In this document: positions 17,229-24,800 of the stretch, in pieces
How positions within the stretch are numbered: the first letter of the stretch is position 1
Layout of the letters: each line of letters begins with the position of its first letter
Source: Paenibacillus solanacearum
Lineage (GTDB): Bacteria; Bacillota; Bacilli; Paenibacillales; NBRC-103111
Length of the DNA stretch: 45,858 nucleotides
NCBI RefSeq assembly: GCF_910593845.1
Contig: NZ_CAJVAS010000047.1
Location: 1-45,858, forward strand
Reading direction: 5' to 3'
Notes under the pieces: model-generated
The model's database searches: none
The model's input: the letters and a program-made list of their open reading frames with translations, nothing else
What the model was told of the DNA's origin: nothing
Made by a program: the position numbers and the translations under genes

Positions 17229-19048
17229 CCGCGCTCTCCCGGGAATCCCTCAAGGCTTGGCAGGGCTAATCTGCTTGTGGAGACAAGCTCCTTGGTTCCG
17301 GACTTGAGATCCACCTTCTCCAGATGGCTGTCAGCCCAGGCGACCAGCGCATACGCCAATCCGTCCCCCAGCATAAGCCCGTTCGCGCGCTCGGGACTGG
17401 GACCGGTCACTTGCAGGCACGCATCAACGAACTGGGATGCATCCTCCGTTTTATCGCACGAAACAAGGCCGGATAATACATAGTACATATCCTTCTTCAC
17501 GATGCGATGGATAGTCCCGCTGTTATGCCCCTCTTCCTTGAACCGATCCCATCTGCGCACGAGCCTATGTGCCGTCACCCTCCCGTCGTTCCCGCTTCGG
17601 CTCCGTCCGTCCTCGCCCGAAGAAGCTTCTCCTGCCAGCAAGCCCGCATAGAAGCACAGGTCCTCCCGATGGAACGAAGCTTCCGGTGCAAGCTCGCTTT
17701 CGGAACCAAGCCGAGTCAGCAGCTCGCGTGCGGCGATCGGATCCCCGCCCATTAAACGGCTTTCTGCTTCCATCAGCATGATTACGGATTCATAAGACGA
17801 ACGATCCATGCCGCCAATGACCGCTTCGGCTGCCCGAACGCAACCAAGCTCCAGCAACATACGGGCTACCTTGATCTCGGCCTCCGGCGAATTCATGTGA
17901 ATTCGTTCCCGCAGCAGCTCGATCGTCCGCTCCGGCGTGCCGATCACCCGAAACAGACGGAACAGCCGGTATAACGGAGGGTTCAGGCCGGAACCATGTT
18001 GAAGCGTTCGCACATAACAGTGAATCGCTTCGTCATAATCGCCGGTCGCCTCATGCACCGTTCCAAGCATAAAGCTCGTTTGGTACGTGCCCATTCCATC
18101 TTCCGTATGGTAGCTTGCGGGAGGCTTTCCAAGCTGCATCGCCATGGCAAAGGCTGCCTTGGCCTCCGTCCTCTCTCCCGCAGCCAGATGGCATACGCCC
18201 TTCAAATGGTGCAAATCTGTATAGTCCGGAAACGTTCGAATAGCTTGCTCGCACAACCGGAGCGCTTCCTGCAGCTGGCCGAGCGAACGCAAAGCCGACA
18301 CTTCATATTTATACAACAGATGCACGTAGCCTTCTTGCGGCGAGACGACAAACGAACGCGCCTTGCGAAACGCATCCAGCGCCTTCGGCTGCTGGCCCAT
18401 GCGCAAATATTCGACGCCCAGATTATAGAGATGAAACGGATTATTCGGATGCTCGGCAAGCGTTTCCAGCAGCAGCTCGACATTACGGCGGATTTTGTTC
18501 TTCTCCGTCACGATACTCGGCTGATAGCCGTAGTGATGAATGGCGACATCCATAATGTGCAGCCGGCAATTCGGCTTGTGCCGATACATGCTTGTCGCGA
18601 TTTGTTCATGAATTCTGCCCTCGTACCGGTACGGCGGCAGGTTGCGAAACATCCGGATTACCGTATTGATCGTGATCCCTTGCTGCGCTTTGTCCCCGAC
18701 ATGGTTGTGGATCTGAAATAAAAAGCCGTCGATGTCCATATGTTCGGCGCACGCCTTCAACTTTGGCCCGTCGGCCAGGTCAACCTCTTCATCCGCGTCG
18801 AGAATGAGAATCCACTCGCCCTGCGCCGCATCGATTCCCGCATTGCGGGCATACGCGAAGTCCCCCTTCCAAGGAACGCGGATCACCTTGGCCCCGAATT
18901 GCTCGGCGATCTGCGGCGTTGCATCGACGGAGCCCGTATCGACGACAACCATCTCGTCAACAATGCCTTTGACGCTCTGCAGACAGCGCGCCAAATGCCG
19001 TTCCTCATCCTTAACGATCATACAGAGCGAGATCGATGGATGTTTCAT
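17216..19048 (-). CDS. GT2 glycosyltransferase with TPR repeats (second of three)
   Basis: A 610-aa cytoplasmic enzyme. The GT2 domain (residues 1-225) has ISLCMIVKDEERHLARCL, VVVDTGSVDAT, the metal-binding aspartates of LILDADEEVDL (84-86), and MFRNLPPYRYEGRIHEQI. TPR units follow (NNPFHLYNLGVEYLRMGQQ near 222, then PDYTDLHHLKGVCHLAAG and DEAIHCYVRTLQ), suited to holding an extended acceptor protein. I chose ATG 19048 because AAAGGAGG lies exactly seven bases upstream; an upstream ATG at 19054 sits one base from that site. It overlaps the first glycosyltransferase gene by 38 bases and the third by 13 bases, so the three are translated as a unit. The sugar donor cannot be deduced. Confidence 0.9.
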   Translation of the reverse strand: MKHPSISLCMIVKDEERHLARCLQSVKGIVDEMVVVDTGSVDATPQIAEQFGAKVIRVPWKGDFAYARNAGIDAAQGEWILILDADEEVDLADGPKLKACAEHMDIDGFLFQIHNHVGDKAQQGITINTVIRMFRNLPPYRYEGRIHEQIATSMYRHKPNCRLHIMDVAIHHYGYQPSIVTEKNKIRRNVELLLETLAEHPNNPFHLYNLGVEYLRMGQQPKALDAFRKARSFVVSPQEGYVHLLYKYEVSALRSLGQLQEALRLCEQAIRTFPDYTDLHHLKGVCHLAAGERTEAKAAFAMAMQLGKPPASYHTEDGMGTYQTSFMLGTVHEATGDYDEAIHCYVRTLQHGSGLNPPLYRLFRLFRVIGTPERTIELLRERIHMNSPEAEIKVARMLLELGCVRAAEAVIGGMDRSSYESVIMLMEAESRLMGGDPIAARELLTRLGSESELAPEASFHREDLCFYAGLLAGEASSGEDGRSRSGNDGRVTAHRLVRRWDRFKEEGHNSGTIHRIVKKDMYYVLSGLVSCDKTEDASQFVDACLQVTGPSPERANGLMLGDGLAYALVAWADSHLEKVDLKSGTKELVSTSRLALPSLEGFPGERGWGR

Positions 19049-21083
19049 CGGCATGCCTCCTTTGCGCCGCCGTCCATACAGTTCTCCAGCCCGCACGGTT
19101 CAGAAGCGCAATGCTGCTCTCGATCCTCTGCAAATCGCCTGCCCATGCCGCATGACCCGGCAATCGGCGCAGGCTGTCCGTCAGCGTTTCACGCGCCAGC
19201 TGCAAGTAGCAGAGCGCCGCGCCGATTCTTGCCTGATGATGCTGCGGGTCATGCGTCAGTGTCTGCTCGAACATGTGCGCCGCGCGCGTAAAATGCCCTT
19301 TATCATATACAATCTCGGCCAACATAGAGAAGCTTTCCGTATCCATTTGCTGTTCCGCCATCAGGCCCAGCAGTCGGTCGGCCGCAATCAGCACATACCC
19401 TTCCCGGTACAGCGCCTTCGCGAACGTTGGCGCAGAACCGTCCGTCGTCCGGGAGAGACGCTCGGCCGTAAGCAGCATACCGACGTCAACCATACGCTGC
19501 AGCCATCCGGCGACAGCCTCCTCCGGCCGCAGATCAGCGGGAGGCTCCGACCGTGGGCCGTTGTCCAACAGTATCGTTTCCAGCCACCGGCAAACCGCAG
19601 CCGTCTGCGGCGGCAGCCGATCCAGCAAGCTTGCCGGCGCCTGCCGGGGCATCCCCCAGCAGCACAGCATCATGTCCTGAAGCATGAGCCGGAACGCTTC
19701 GGCGTCAGCGCCTTCTGCGAGGGAGCGCTCCATGAAGTACGGCACCATGGATTCCAGCAAGTCGTACGCCTCCTGCAGTTGACCGGTTCGCATCAGGCAT
19801 TCGGCTAGCAGCCGTCGTTCCCCTATCGCCCACTCGTCCTCTTCCGCACGTTGCAGCATATGGATCGTTTCCGTATAAGCGCCGATCCCCGCCAACACTT
19901 GAGCCAGTAAAAGCTTGTCGCCGGGCTGCTCCGGTTCTACCGTCTGCTGCAGCCGTTCGGTAATCGCGTCGTCGGAATGGCCCGACTGCCGCAAATCAGC
20001 CGCCCAGTCGCCAAGTGCCGGCGCATAGCGGGGATAGTCCGCCAGCAGCGACGCCATGATTTGCGCGGCTTCCTCCGCCAGCTTCATTTCGCCGGCCAGT
20101 CGCGCCAGAGCGTGCAGCGTGACATACGTCCCCATGCCGGCGGCGGTTACGTAGCCGCTCTGCGCCGTACCGCATGTCAGCGCCTTATGATAGGAATGGA
20201 ACGCTTCCTGCAGCAAGCCCATCCGCTCGCAAGCCGCTCCGAGCAGATGATGCAAATCGGGGTAATCTCCGTAGCGGAGAACCGTTTCCGTCATAAGCAG
20301 CTTCCTGGCGTCATCGCAACGATTCAAATCAAGATCCACTTGCGCGCTGACCCGAATCAGGGTCGGCCTGAACGAAGCTTGCGCATGGACGAGGCGGCGG
20401 GACCGTTCGAGCGCATCGGCAGCTTGTTCGAGCTCGCCAAGCTGGTAATAGGCGACACCGATGTTATACAAATGAAACGGATCGTCCGGATGTTCTTCCA
20501 CGACGCGCCGCAATATTTTCATGTTCCGCTGCAGCTTTTGTTTTTGTTCCATGCGCGCGGGCAAATACCCGTCATGCACGATCCGAAGGCCGGACGTTTC
20601 GATGATGGCGCCGGGCTTGCCGCTCAAGATCGAAGGAATCGCCTGCTCATGGATGCGTCCGTCAAACCGGACGTGACTCCGGTTCCGGAACAGCCTTGCG
20701 CTGCGGTGTACAAGCCGGTGCTCCATCTGCTCTCCGGTCATGTTGTCAATCTGCACCCAGAACGCTTCCGCCTCGGTCTGACGCAGCATTTCCTTGATTG
20801 AACCCGCGTTCTCCAGCACTTCGTCTGCGTCAAGATACAATACCCATTCCGCTTCGCCATAAGCTAAGGCGACATTCCGTGCACGTGCAAAATCATCCTC
20901 CCAAGGTACGGTAATGATTTTCGCGCCGTAGGAACGGGCAATTTCGATCGTCTGGTCGGCAGATCCGGTATCGACGACGATCAGTTCGTCGGCAAGCGTC
21001 CGCACGCTGTCCAGACAGCGCGGCAGCCGTTCTTCTTCGTCGCGCACGATGAGGTGAACGCCCAACAAAGGAGATTGATGCAT
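19011..21083 (-). CDS. GT2 glycosyltransferase with TPR repeats (first of three)
   Basis: A 690-aa enzyme with the same architecture as its two downstream neighbours. The GT2 domain has LGVHLIVRDEEERLPRCL, LIVVDTGSADQT, the DXD-type aspartates in LYLDADEVLE (85-87), and RLFRNRSHVRFDGRIHEQA. It is followed by TPR-like repeats (DDPFHLYNIGVAYYQLGEL near 225, YPDLHHLLGAACERMGLL). ATG 21083 is preceded by GGAGG at seven bases, in the same GGAGGCATG-NN-G-ATG context as the second glycosyltransferase; in-frame ATGs at 21089 and 21110 are worse placed, and the latter lies in a hairpin. The gene directly follows the Thr-rich repeat protein gene, with a hairpin and T-run in the 77-base gap. The neighbour is the likely acceptor; this is inference from context. 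Confidence 0.9.
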   Translation of the reverse strand: MHQSPLLGVHLIVRDEEERLPRCLDSVRTLADELIVVDTGSADQTIEIARSYGAKIITVPWEDDFARARNVALAYGEAEWVLYLDADEVLENAGSIKEMLRQTEAEAFWVQIDNMTGEQMEHRLVHRSARLFRNRSHVRFDGRIHEQAIPSILSGKPGAIIETSGLRIVHDGYLPARMEQKQKLQRNMKILRRVVEEHPDDPFHLYNIGVAYYQLGELEQAADALERSRRLVHAQASFRPTLIRVSAQVDLDLNRCDDARKLLMTETVLRYGDYPDLHHLLGAACERMGLLQEAFHSYHKALTCGTAQSGYVTAAGMGTYVTLHALARLAGEMKLAEEAAQIMASLLADYPRYAPALGDWAADLRQSGHSDDAITERLQQTVEPEQPGDKLLLAQVLAGIGAYTETIHMLQRAEEDEWAIGERRLLAECLMRTGQLQEAYDLLESMVPYFMERSLAEGADAEAFRLMLQDMMLCCWGMPRQAPASLLDRLPPQTAAVCRWLETILLDNGPRSEPPADLRPEEAVAGWLQRMVDVGMLLTAERLSRTTDGSAPTFAKALYREGYVLIAADRLLGLMAEQQMDTESFSMLAEIVYDKGHFTRAAHMFEQTLTHDPQHHQARIGAALCYLQLARETLTDSLRRLPGHAAWAGDLQRIESSIALLNRAGWRTVWTAAQRRHADETSIDLALYDR

Positions 21084-21095
21084 CCTCATGCCTCC

Positions 21096-21122
21096 AAAAA
21101 AAAGATACATGGGATTCCCATG
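21096..21122 (-). terminator. Hairpin plus T-run between repeat-protein gene and glycosyltransferases
   Basis: On the minus strand CATGGG-AAT-CCCATG is followed after four bases by eight Ts, then directly by the GGAGG of the first glycosyltransferase. It has the form of a rho-independent terminator but stands inside an apparent operon, so partial termination would give more acceptor mRNA than enzyme mRNA. The stem is only six base pairs. Confidence 0.6.
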
Positions 21123-21146
21123 TCTCTATCAGTGTATATTTAAAAT

Positions 21147-21160
21147 CGGAGTATACTCCG
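21147..21160 (-). terminator. Palindrome just after the repeat-protein stop
   Basis: CGGAGTATACTCCG is a perfect 14-base palindrome (five-base stem, TATA loop) directly abutting the stop codon of the repeat protein; on the minus strand it is followed by ATTTTAAAT. It may act with the hairpin at 21096-21122 as a double, leaky terminator or protect the 3' end of the mRNA. Confidence 0.4.
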
Positions 21161-22675
21161 TTATGTGCCTTGAGCGTTAAAATACGTGTCGATTGTCGTG
21201 TTCGTTGCTCCCTGCCGTGCATAGGACAACCGCGTGTATTTCAAAAACAGCTTCGGAACGATCACCGTCGCGGCTCCGGCCGTCAGCGTTGCGATCGACA
21301 CATCGGTCACCCAGTTCGTGCTGTCTGCGCTCACTTCCGCGCTTAAACTGGCCTCACCTGCCCCGGTGTTCACAATGAAGAACGAATAAGGTCCGCCCAT
21401 GATCCCCGTCGTGACGGCTGCCAGTGAAGCGGTCGCCGCCGAAGTGACGCCAACGTCAAGCGTAGACGCTTCGATGAAGTTCGCTTGCGAAATTTGCGTA
21501 ATGGTGCTGACGCTTACCGTACCGGCTGTGATCGTGACGCCAAGCACGGCATCGATCGTACCGCCGGTAATTGTCGCTCCATTCACGGCGTCAATCGTTC
21601 CACCCGTAATCGTCGCTCCACTCACCGCGTCGATCGTGCCTCCCGTGACCGTCGCGCTCACGGTACCGGCCGTGATCGTCGTGCCCAGCACGGCATCGAT
21701 CGTACCTCCCGTGATTGTCGCTCCGTTCACCGCGTCTATCGTTCCGCCCGTAATCGTCGCTCCGCTCACCGCGTCGATCGTGCCACCCGTGACCGTCGCG
21801 CTCACTGTACCGGCCGTGATCGTCGTGCCCAGCACGGCGCTCAGCGTGCCACCCGTGATTGTCGCTCCGTTCACGGCGTCAATCGTTCCGCCCGTAATCG
21901 TCGCTCCACTCACCGCGTCGATCGTGCCTCCCGTGACCGTCGCGCTCACGGTACCGGCCGTGATCGTCGTGCCCAGCACGGCGCTCAGTGTCCCGCCAGT
22001 TATTGTCGCTCCATTCACCGCGTCAATCGTTCCGCCGGTGATCGTCGCTCCACTCACCGCGTCGATCGTGCCTCCCGTGACCGTCGCGCTCACTGTACCG
22101 GCCGTGATCGTCGTGCCCAGCACGGCGCTCAGCGTACCTCCGGTAATTGTCGCTCCATTCACGGCGTCAATCGTTCCGCCGGTAATCGTCGCTCCGCTCA
22201 CCGCGTCGATCGTTCCACCCGTGACCGTCGCGCTCACGGTACCGGCCGTGATCGTCGTGCCCAGCACGGCGCTCAGCGTACCTCCGGTAATTGTCGCTCC
22301 GTTCACGGCGTCGATCGTTCCGCCGGTAATCGTCGCTCCGCTCACCGCGTCGATCGTTCCACCCGTGACCGTCGCGCTCACGGTACCGGCCGTGATCGTC
22401 GTGCCCAGCACGGCGCTCAGCGTGCCTCCGGTGATCGTTGCACCGTTCACGGCGTCAATCGTTCCGCCCGTAATCGTCGCTCCGTTCACGGCGTCGATCG
22501 TGCCTCCTGTGATCGTCGCGCCAAGTACGGCGTCAATCGTTCCACCCGTATTCACGGTCATCACGTTGCCGCTGGAATCCGTAGCAATCGGCAAACTTGT
22601 TCCGGTGCTGTCTTTACCGAATATAAGCGTGCGCAAATCGTCGGGATTCACACTAAATGTATGAAAGTTAGGCAT
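21161..22675 (-). CDS. Thr-rich tandem-repeat protein with DUF6385-like C-terminal domain
   Basis: A 504-aa protein in three parts. Residues 1-44 are a short non-repetitive head (MPNFHTFSVNPDDLRTLIFG) with no signal peptide. Residues 45-384 consist only of repeats: 22 copies of a 13-residue motif (GTIDAVSGATITG and variants GTIDAVN.., GTLSAVLGTTITA), with a nine-residue GTVSATVTG after most groups of three. Residues 385-504 form a folded domain (GPYSFFIVNTG, VPKLFLKYTRL, IDTYFNAQ) that I assign to the DUF6385 type found in Paenibacillus and relatives. The Thr-dense, Gly-spaced repeats suggest a fibrous or beta-solenoid stalk open to O-glycosylation. Three glycosyltransferase genes follow. A spore-surface or exosporium-like role is plausible: there is no signal peptide, and a CATA-N3-TA box resembling sigma-K promoters lies upstream. 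That role is inference. Confidence 0.9.
   Translation of the reverse strand: MPNFHTFSVNPDDLRTLIFGKDSTGTSLPIATDSSGNVMTVNTGGTIDAVLGATITGGTIDAVNGATITGGTIDAVNGATITGGTLSAVLGTTITAGTVSATVTGGTIDAVSGATITGGTIDAVNGATITGGTLSAVLGTTITAGTVSATVTGGTIDAVSGATITGGTIDAVNGATITGGTLSAVLGTTITAGTVSATVTGGTIDAVSGATITGGTIDAVNGATITGGTLSAVLGTTITAGTVSATVTGGTIDAVSGATITGGTIDAVNGATITGGTLSAVLGTTITAGTVSATVTGGTIDAVSGATITGGTIDAVNGATITGGTIDAVLGTTITAGTVSATVTGGTIDAVSGATITGGTIDAVNGATITGGTIDAVLGVTITAGTVSVSTITQISQANFIEASTLDVGVTSAATASLAAVTTGIMGGPYSFFIVNTGAGEASLSAEVSADSTNWVTDVSIATLTAGAATVIVPKLFLKYTRLSYARQGATNTTIDTYFNAQGT
21524..22543. repeat. Tandem repeat array, 144-bp period (39-bp subunits)
   Basis: The coding region for residues 45-384 of the Thr-rich protein consists of 39-bp units, three of which plus a 27-bp unit form a 144-bp super-repeat. 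The 27-bp segment recurs six times at exact 144-bp spacing. Four consecutive super-repeats encode identical amino acids and differ only at scattered third codon positions. Such an array can change length by recombination or slippage, and short-read assembly may have misjudged the copy number. It is coding, with no spacers, so it is not a CRISPR. Confidence 0.95.
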
Positions 22676-22707
22676 GATATCACCATCCTCTAATCTCCTT
22701 AATGCTT

Positions 22708-22716
22708 TATACTATG
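22708..22716 (-). promoter_or_regulatory. Candidate sigma-K-type -10 box before the repeat-protein gene
   Basis: On the minus strand CATAGTATA fits the CATA-N3-TA -10 consensus of mother-cell sigma-K promoters and lies 33 bases upstream of ATG 22675. I could not identify a clear AC-type -35 element at the usual distance, and no sigma-A promoter is better placed. If right, the gene is expressed late in sporulation. Confidence 0.3.
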
Positions 22717-22802
22717 TGCAAGCAATTCATAGGATTGGATGATGACCTAATGTTCCATAATTGTACGAAAAGACAGGCACGAGACTGCCGCATCGATTGA
22801 AT

Positions 22803-23243
22803 CTATCTGTTCGTTTGCGATTGGAAATAAACGTCTACGGCGGTCGGTTGTTCGGGATCCTCGCTGTTCAGGACGAGACGAGTAAGGCGGAGAAATCGGA
22901 TGGGTACAATGGCTTTTGTTGTATGCGGAGGGATGATGATTTCTTGATCTTGCGCGAAGTTGTTAGGCGTCGGGCCGATTTCCACTCGAGCGCGTACCGG
23001 GGAGTCGCCATGGTTGACAACGGCATAGCTGTACACCGTAAGCCTTGATGTATCCTGCGAAGGCAGTACGGTGTCCGAGCCGGATAGAACAATTTTTTTA
23101 TAATGCTTGCTTTTAAACCGGATGCCCGAACGGGTACGTACCTTGATCTTGCACCGGATCTTGCAAGTGCGGCATTTTTTTTTATGCCCGTGCCGTTTGC
23201 GACGTTGATGGCGACATCGCGATTTGCTCTTGTTGGAACGCAT
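22803..23243 (-). CDS. Small DUF6385-like protein with Cys/Arg/Lys-rich N-terminal tail
   Basis: A 146-aa protein. Residues 1-45 are strongly basic with Cys and His (RCRHQRRKRHGHKKKCRTCK, then IRCKIKVRTRSG). Residues 60-146 align with the C-terminal domain of the neighbouring Thr-rich repeat protein: YSYAVVNHG with YSFFIVNTG, VPIRFLRLTRL with VPKLFLKYTRL, and VDVYFQSQ with IDTYFNAQ. So two different N-terminal parts, a repetitive stalk and a cationic Cys-rich tail, are attached to one domain type. That suggests the shared domain docks both proteins to the same surface or to each other. There is no signal peptide. AAGGGA lies nine bases before ATG 23243. It is 127 bases upstream of the repeat-protein gene in the same direction. 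Basic Cys-rich tails occur in spore-coat proteins, but the role here is unknown. Confidence 0.8.
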   Translation of the reverse strand: MRSNKSKSRCRHQRRKRHGHKKKCRTCKIRCKIKVRTRSGIRFKSKHYKKIVLSGSDTVLPSQDTSRLTVYSYAVVNHGDSPVRARVEIGPTPNNFAQDQEIIIPPHTTKAIVPIRFLRLTRLVLNSEDPEQPTAVDVYFQSQTNR

Positions 23244-23375
23244 CCCTATCTATCCCTTCCAGCCGCGAATCCCGGACCATCGCAGATGCTTATTGGTTGA
23301 AGGTGTTTCCCGGTTGCTATGATCAGGATATGACGCGATCGCGGCCGTGGTTCCTGCTCTGCTGCATCGGTATGG

Positions 23376-23825
23376 CTAGCGCGCGTCTTCCTTGAGCGCT
23401 CCAGACAAGAGACCGGCTCTTCGAACGACAGCGATACGCTCCTCTCTTCCTTCGAGCTTCCGTATCATCGCCAGTGCCGTCTCCACATTGGTTATCACGT
23501 ACCCGGTCGTCTCGAAATGCGGCGGCCATTCGACAAACCGCTGCACCTTGGCCAAATAATAAACCCGGTACGAACCGTACTCTTCCCAGTACCAGCAGGC
23601 AAAAGGAACGAGCTTCTCTTCCAAAACAATGCCCGCCTCCTCCAGCGCCTCGCGCTGCAATGCCGAAGCAAGCGATTCGCCCTGCTCTACCCGTCCGCCG
23701 ATGGTGGTCAGCACCTGTTCATTCCGGTCCCAGACCATCACGATATTGCCGTTATCCAGCATCGGGATGCAGTGAACGCCGCTGACCGGACGATCGCTCG
23801 GCACTTCCGTAATGTACGATAGCAT
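23376..23825 (-). CDS. NUDIX hydrolase
   Basis: A 149-aa single-domain NUDIX protein, which hydrolyses a nucleoside diphosphate linked to another group in a Mg-dependent reaction. The complete NUDIX box GX5EX7REUXEEXGU is present at about residues 44-66 (GRVEQGESLASALQREALEE, then AGI), preceded by VHCIPMLDNGNIVMVWDR. Substrate cannot be assigned; the family covers mutagenic nucleotides, ADP-ribose, NADH and others. The gene starts 13 bases after the stop of the DUF1836 regulator and probably shares its promoter. A pairing of a nucleotide hydrolase with this regulator has no obvious pathway meaning. Confidence 0.9.
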   Translation of the reverse strand: MLSYITEVPSDRPVSGVHCIPMLDNGNIVMVWDRNEQVLTTIGGRVEQGESLASALQREALEEAGIVLEEKLVPFACWYWEEYGSYRVYYLAKVQRFVEWPPHFETTGYVITNVETALAMIRKLEGREERIAVVRRAGLLSGALKEDAR

Positions 23826-23838
23826 CTAGGCGTCCCTC

Positions 23839-24621
23839 CTATCGATCGGTCATGCTGTCCGTTAGGAACAGCGTCGCGTTCAAATATCGCCGGGCAAGCG
23901 AGTGAAAGTACGACGTCTGAATCGAAATCGCCGCGATAAACAATACGTTCCGCAGCGCTTCCGACTGCTGCTTGCTCAAGTGCGGAAGCCGTTTCGCATA
24001 GCGGTCCGCGGCTGTACGAACCGCGATCTCCGTCAAGGTATCCTGGTTGCGGCTCTCTTTGACATGCCCGTCGGTATCCATCAGCTGGTCGTTATTGGCG
24101 TCCAGCTCCTCGAACATGCCGGAATACGATGCATATAGATCGAGAGGACCGATGAGGTCATCTTCGTCGGTTTGCGGCTTATTGAAGATCAACTCAAATA
24201 GTTGGAGAATCGAAGCGAAATCCAGATTCGATTTCAGATCATCTATAATGAACAGCAGCGCCGCCTGATTCAATGAATATTTTCTCCCCATCTTGGGACA
24301 TTCGAAGTACGGCTTGAAATCCCGCTTCACCCAATTTTGCATCGAGGTGATGGAGAGATGGGAATATTCGATCAGCTTGCCAAGCGTAGCGATTTCCTGC
24401 AGCGAAAACCCTTTGACGCCCCCGCCCTTAATCATCCGTTCAATAATCGGAGGCAGCTCCGTCGTTAAAAACGCCGGCAGCGATCTGCCCGCCTCCAGGG
24501 CGTCGCGATGCGCCTTTTTCCACGCTTCCTGAAGCACCTGCAGCGGAGTCAGGCTGTGACGTCCGTCGAGCGCGAGCAGCAGCGAGGCCATTTCTTTTCG
24601 GGTCAGCGTAAAAGCTTCCAT
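23839..24621 (-). CDS. DUF1836-domain putative DNA-binding regulator
   Basis: A 260-aa protein matching the DUF1836 family. The core at about residues 75-150 has LQEIATLGKLIEYSHLSITS, MQNWVKRDFKPYF and GRKYSLNQAALLFIIDDLK, which reads like a MerR-type winged helix (helix-turn-helix, then a K/R-containing wing). The C-terminal 100 residues are helical and may sense or dimerise. Function is not established for the family; DNA binding is inferred from this pattern. Supporting context: a perfect 16-bp palindrome lies at this gene's predicted transcription start, and a near copy lies at the start of the divergent membrane-protein gene, as expected for an autoregulated repressor. The start codon at 24621 is preceded by GAAGGGGAAG. 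The NUDIX gene follows in the same transcript. Confidence 0.8.
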   Translation of the reverse strand: MEAFTLTRKEMASLLLALDGRHSLTPLQVLQEAWKKAHRDALEAGRSLPAFLTTELPPIIERMIKGGGVKGFSLQEIATLGKLIEYSHLSITSMQNWVKRDFKPYFECPKMGRKYSLNQAALLFIIDDLKSNLDFASILQLFELIFNKPQTDEDDLIGPLDLYASYSGMFEELDANNDQLMDTDGHVKESRNQDTLTEIAVRTAADRYAKRLPHLSKQQSEALRNVLFIAAISIQTSYFHSLARRYLNATLFLTDSMTDR

Positions 24622-24638
24622 CGTCTTCCCCTTCTTTC

Positions 24639-24654
24639 AAGTTCAATTGAACTT
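24639..24654. promoter_or_regulatory. Operator-like palindrome AAGTTCAATTGAACTT (DUF1836 side)
   Basis: A perfect 16-bp palindrome (AAGTTC, AATT, GAACTT) directly adjoins the -10 box of the minus-strand promoter and so covers its transcription start. The same half-sites with the same four-base spacing recur at 24801-24814 on the other side of the divergent region. Confidence 0.7.
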
Positions 24655-24683
24655 ATCATACGACTAATAAGAATCGTTGTAAA
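24655..24683 (-). promoter_or_regulatory. Sigma-A promoter of DUF1836-NUDIX operon
   Basis: On the minus strand TTTACA (24678-24683) and TATGAT (24655-24660) are spaced by exactly 17 bases. The start should fall near 24648, inside the palindrome. Confidence 0.7.
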
Positions 24684-24770
24684 CACGAAATAATGGCTAA
24701 TAATGCGGGGTGAGCCCCATATATTCCATTCAGATCAACGCTGAACGCCCAACGGAGCCATAATGCGGCA

Positions 24771-24799
24771 TTGCACCTTTCCTGTAGAGTTCGTATTAT
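24771..24799 (+). promoter_or_regulatory. Sigma-A promoter of the CNNM-family gene
   Basis: TTGCAC (24771-24776) and TATTAT (24794-24799) are spaced by 17 bases. The predicted start, near 24806, lies within the inverted repeat that follows. Confidence 0.7.
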
Positions 24800-24800
24800 T

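Noticed and set aside
21524..22543. Regularly spaced repeats that could suggest a CRISPR array
   Set aside because: Units are contiguous, coding, 39/27/144 bp long with no unique spacers, and no cas genes are nearby.
21399..22664. A 421-codon open frame on the plus strand opposite the repeat-protein gene, rich in VPPVIVAP repeats
   Set aside because: It exists only because the opposite strand is a regular GC-biased repeat; it has no ribosome binding site, and the minus-strand frame has a start signal and a folded, homologous C-terminal domain.
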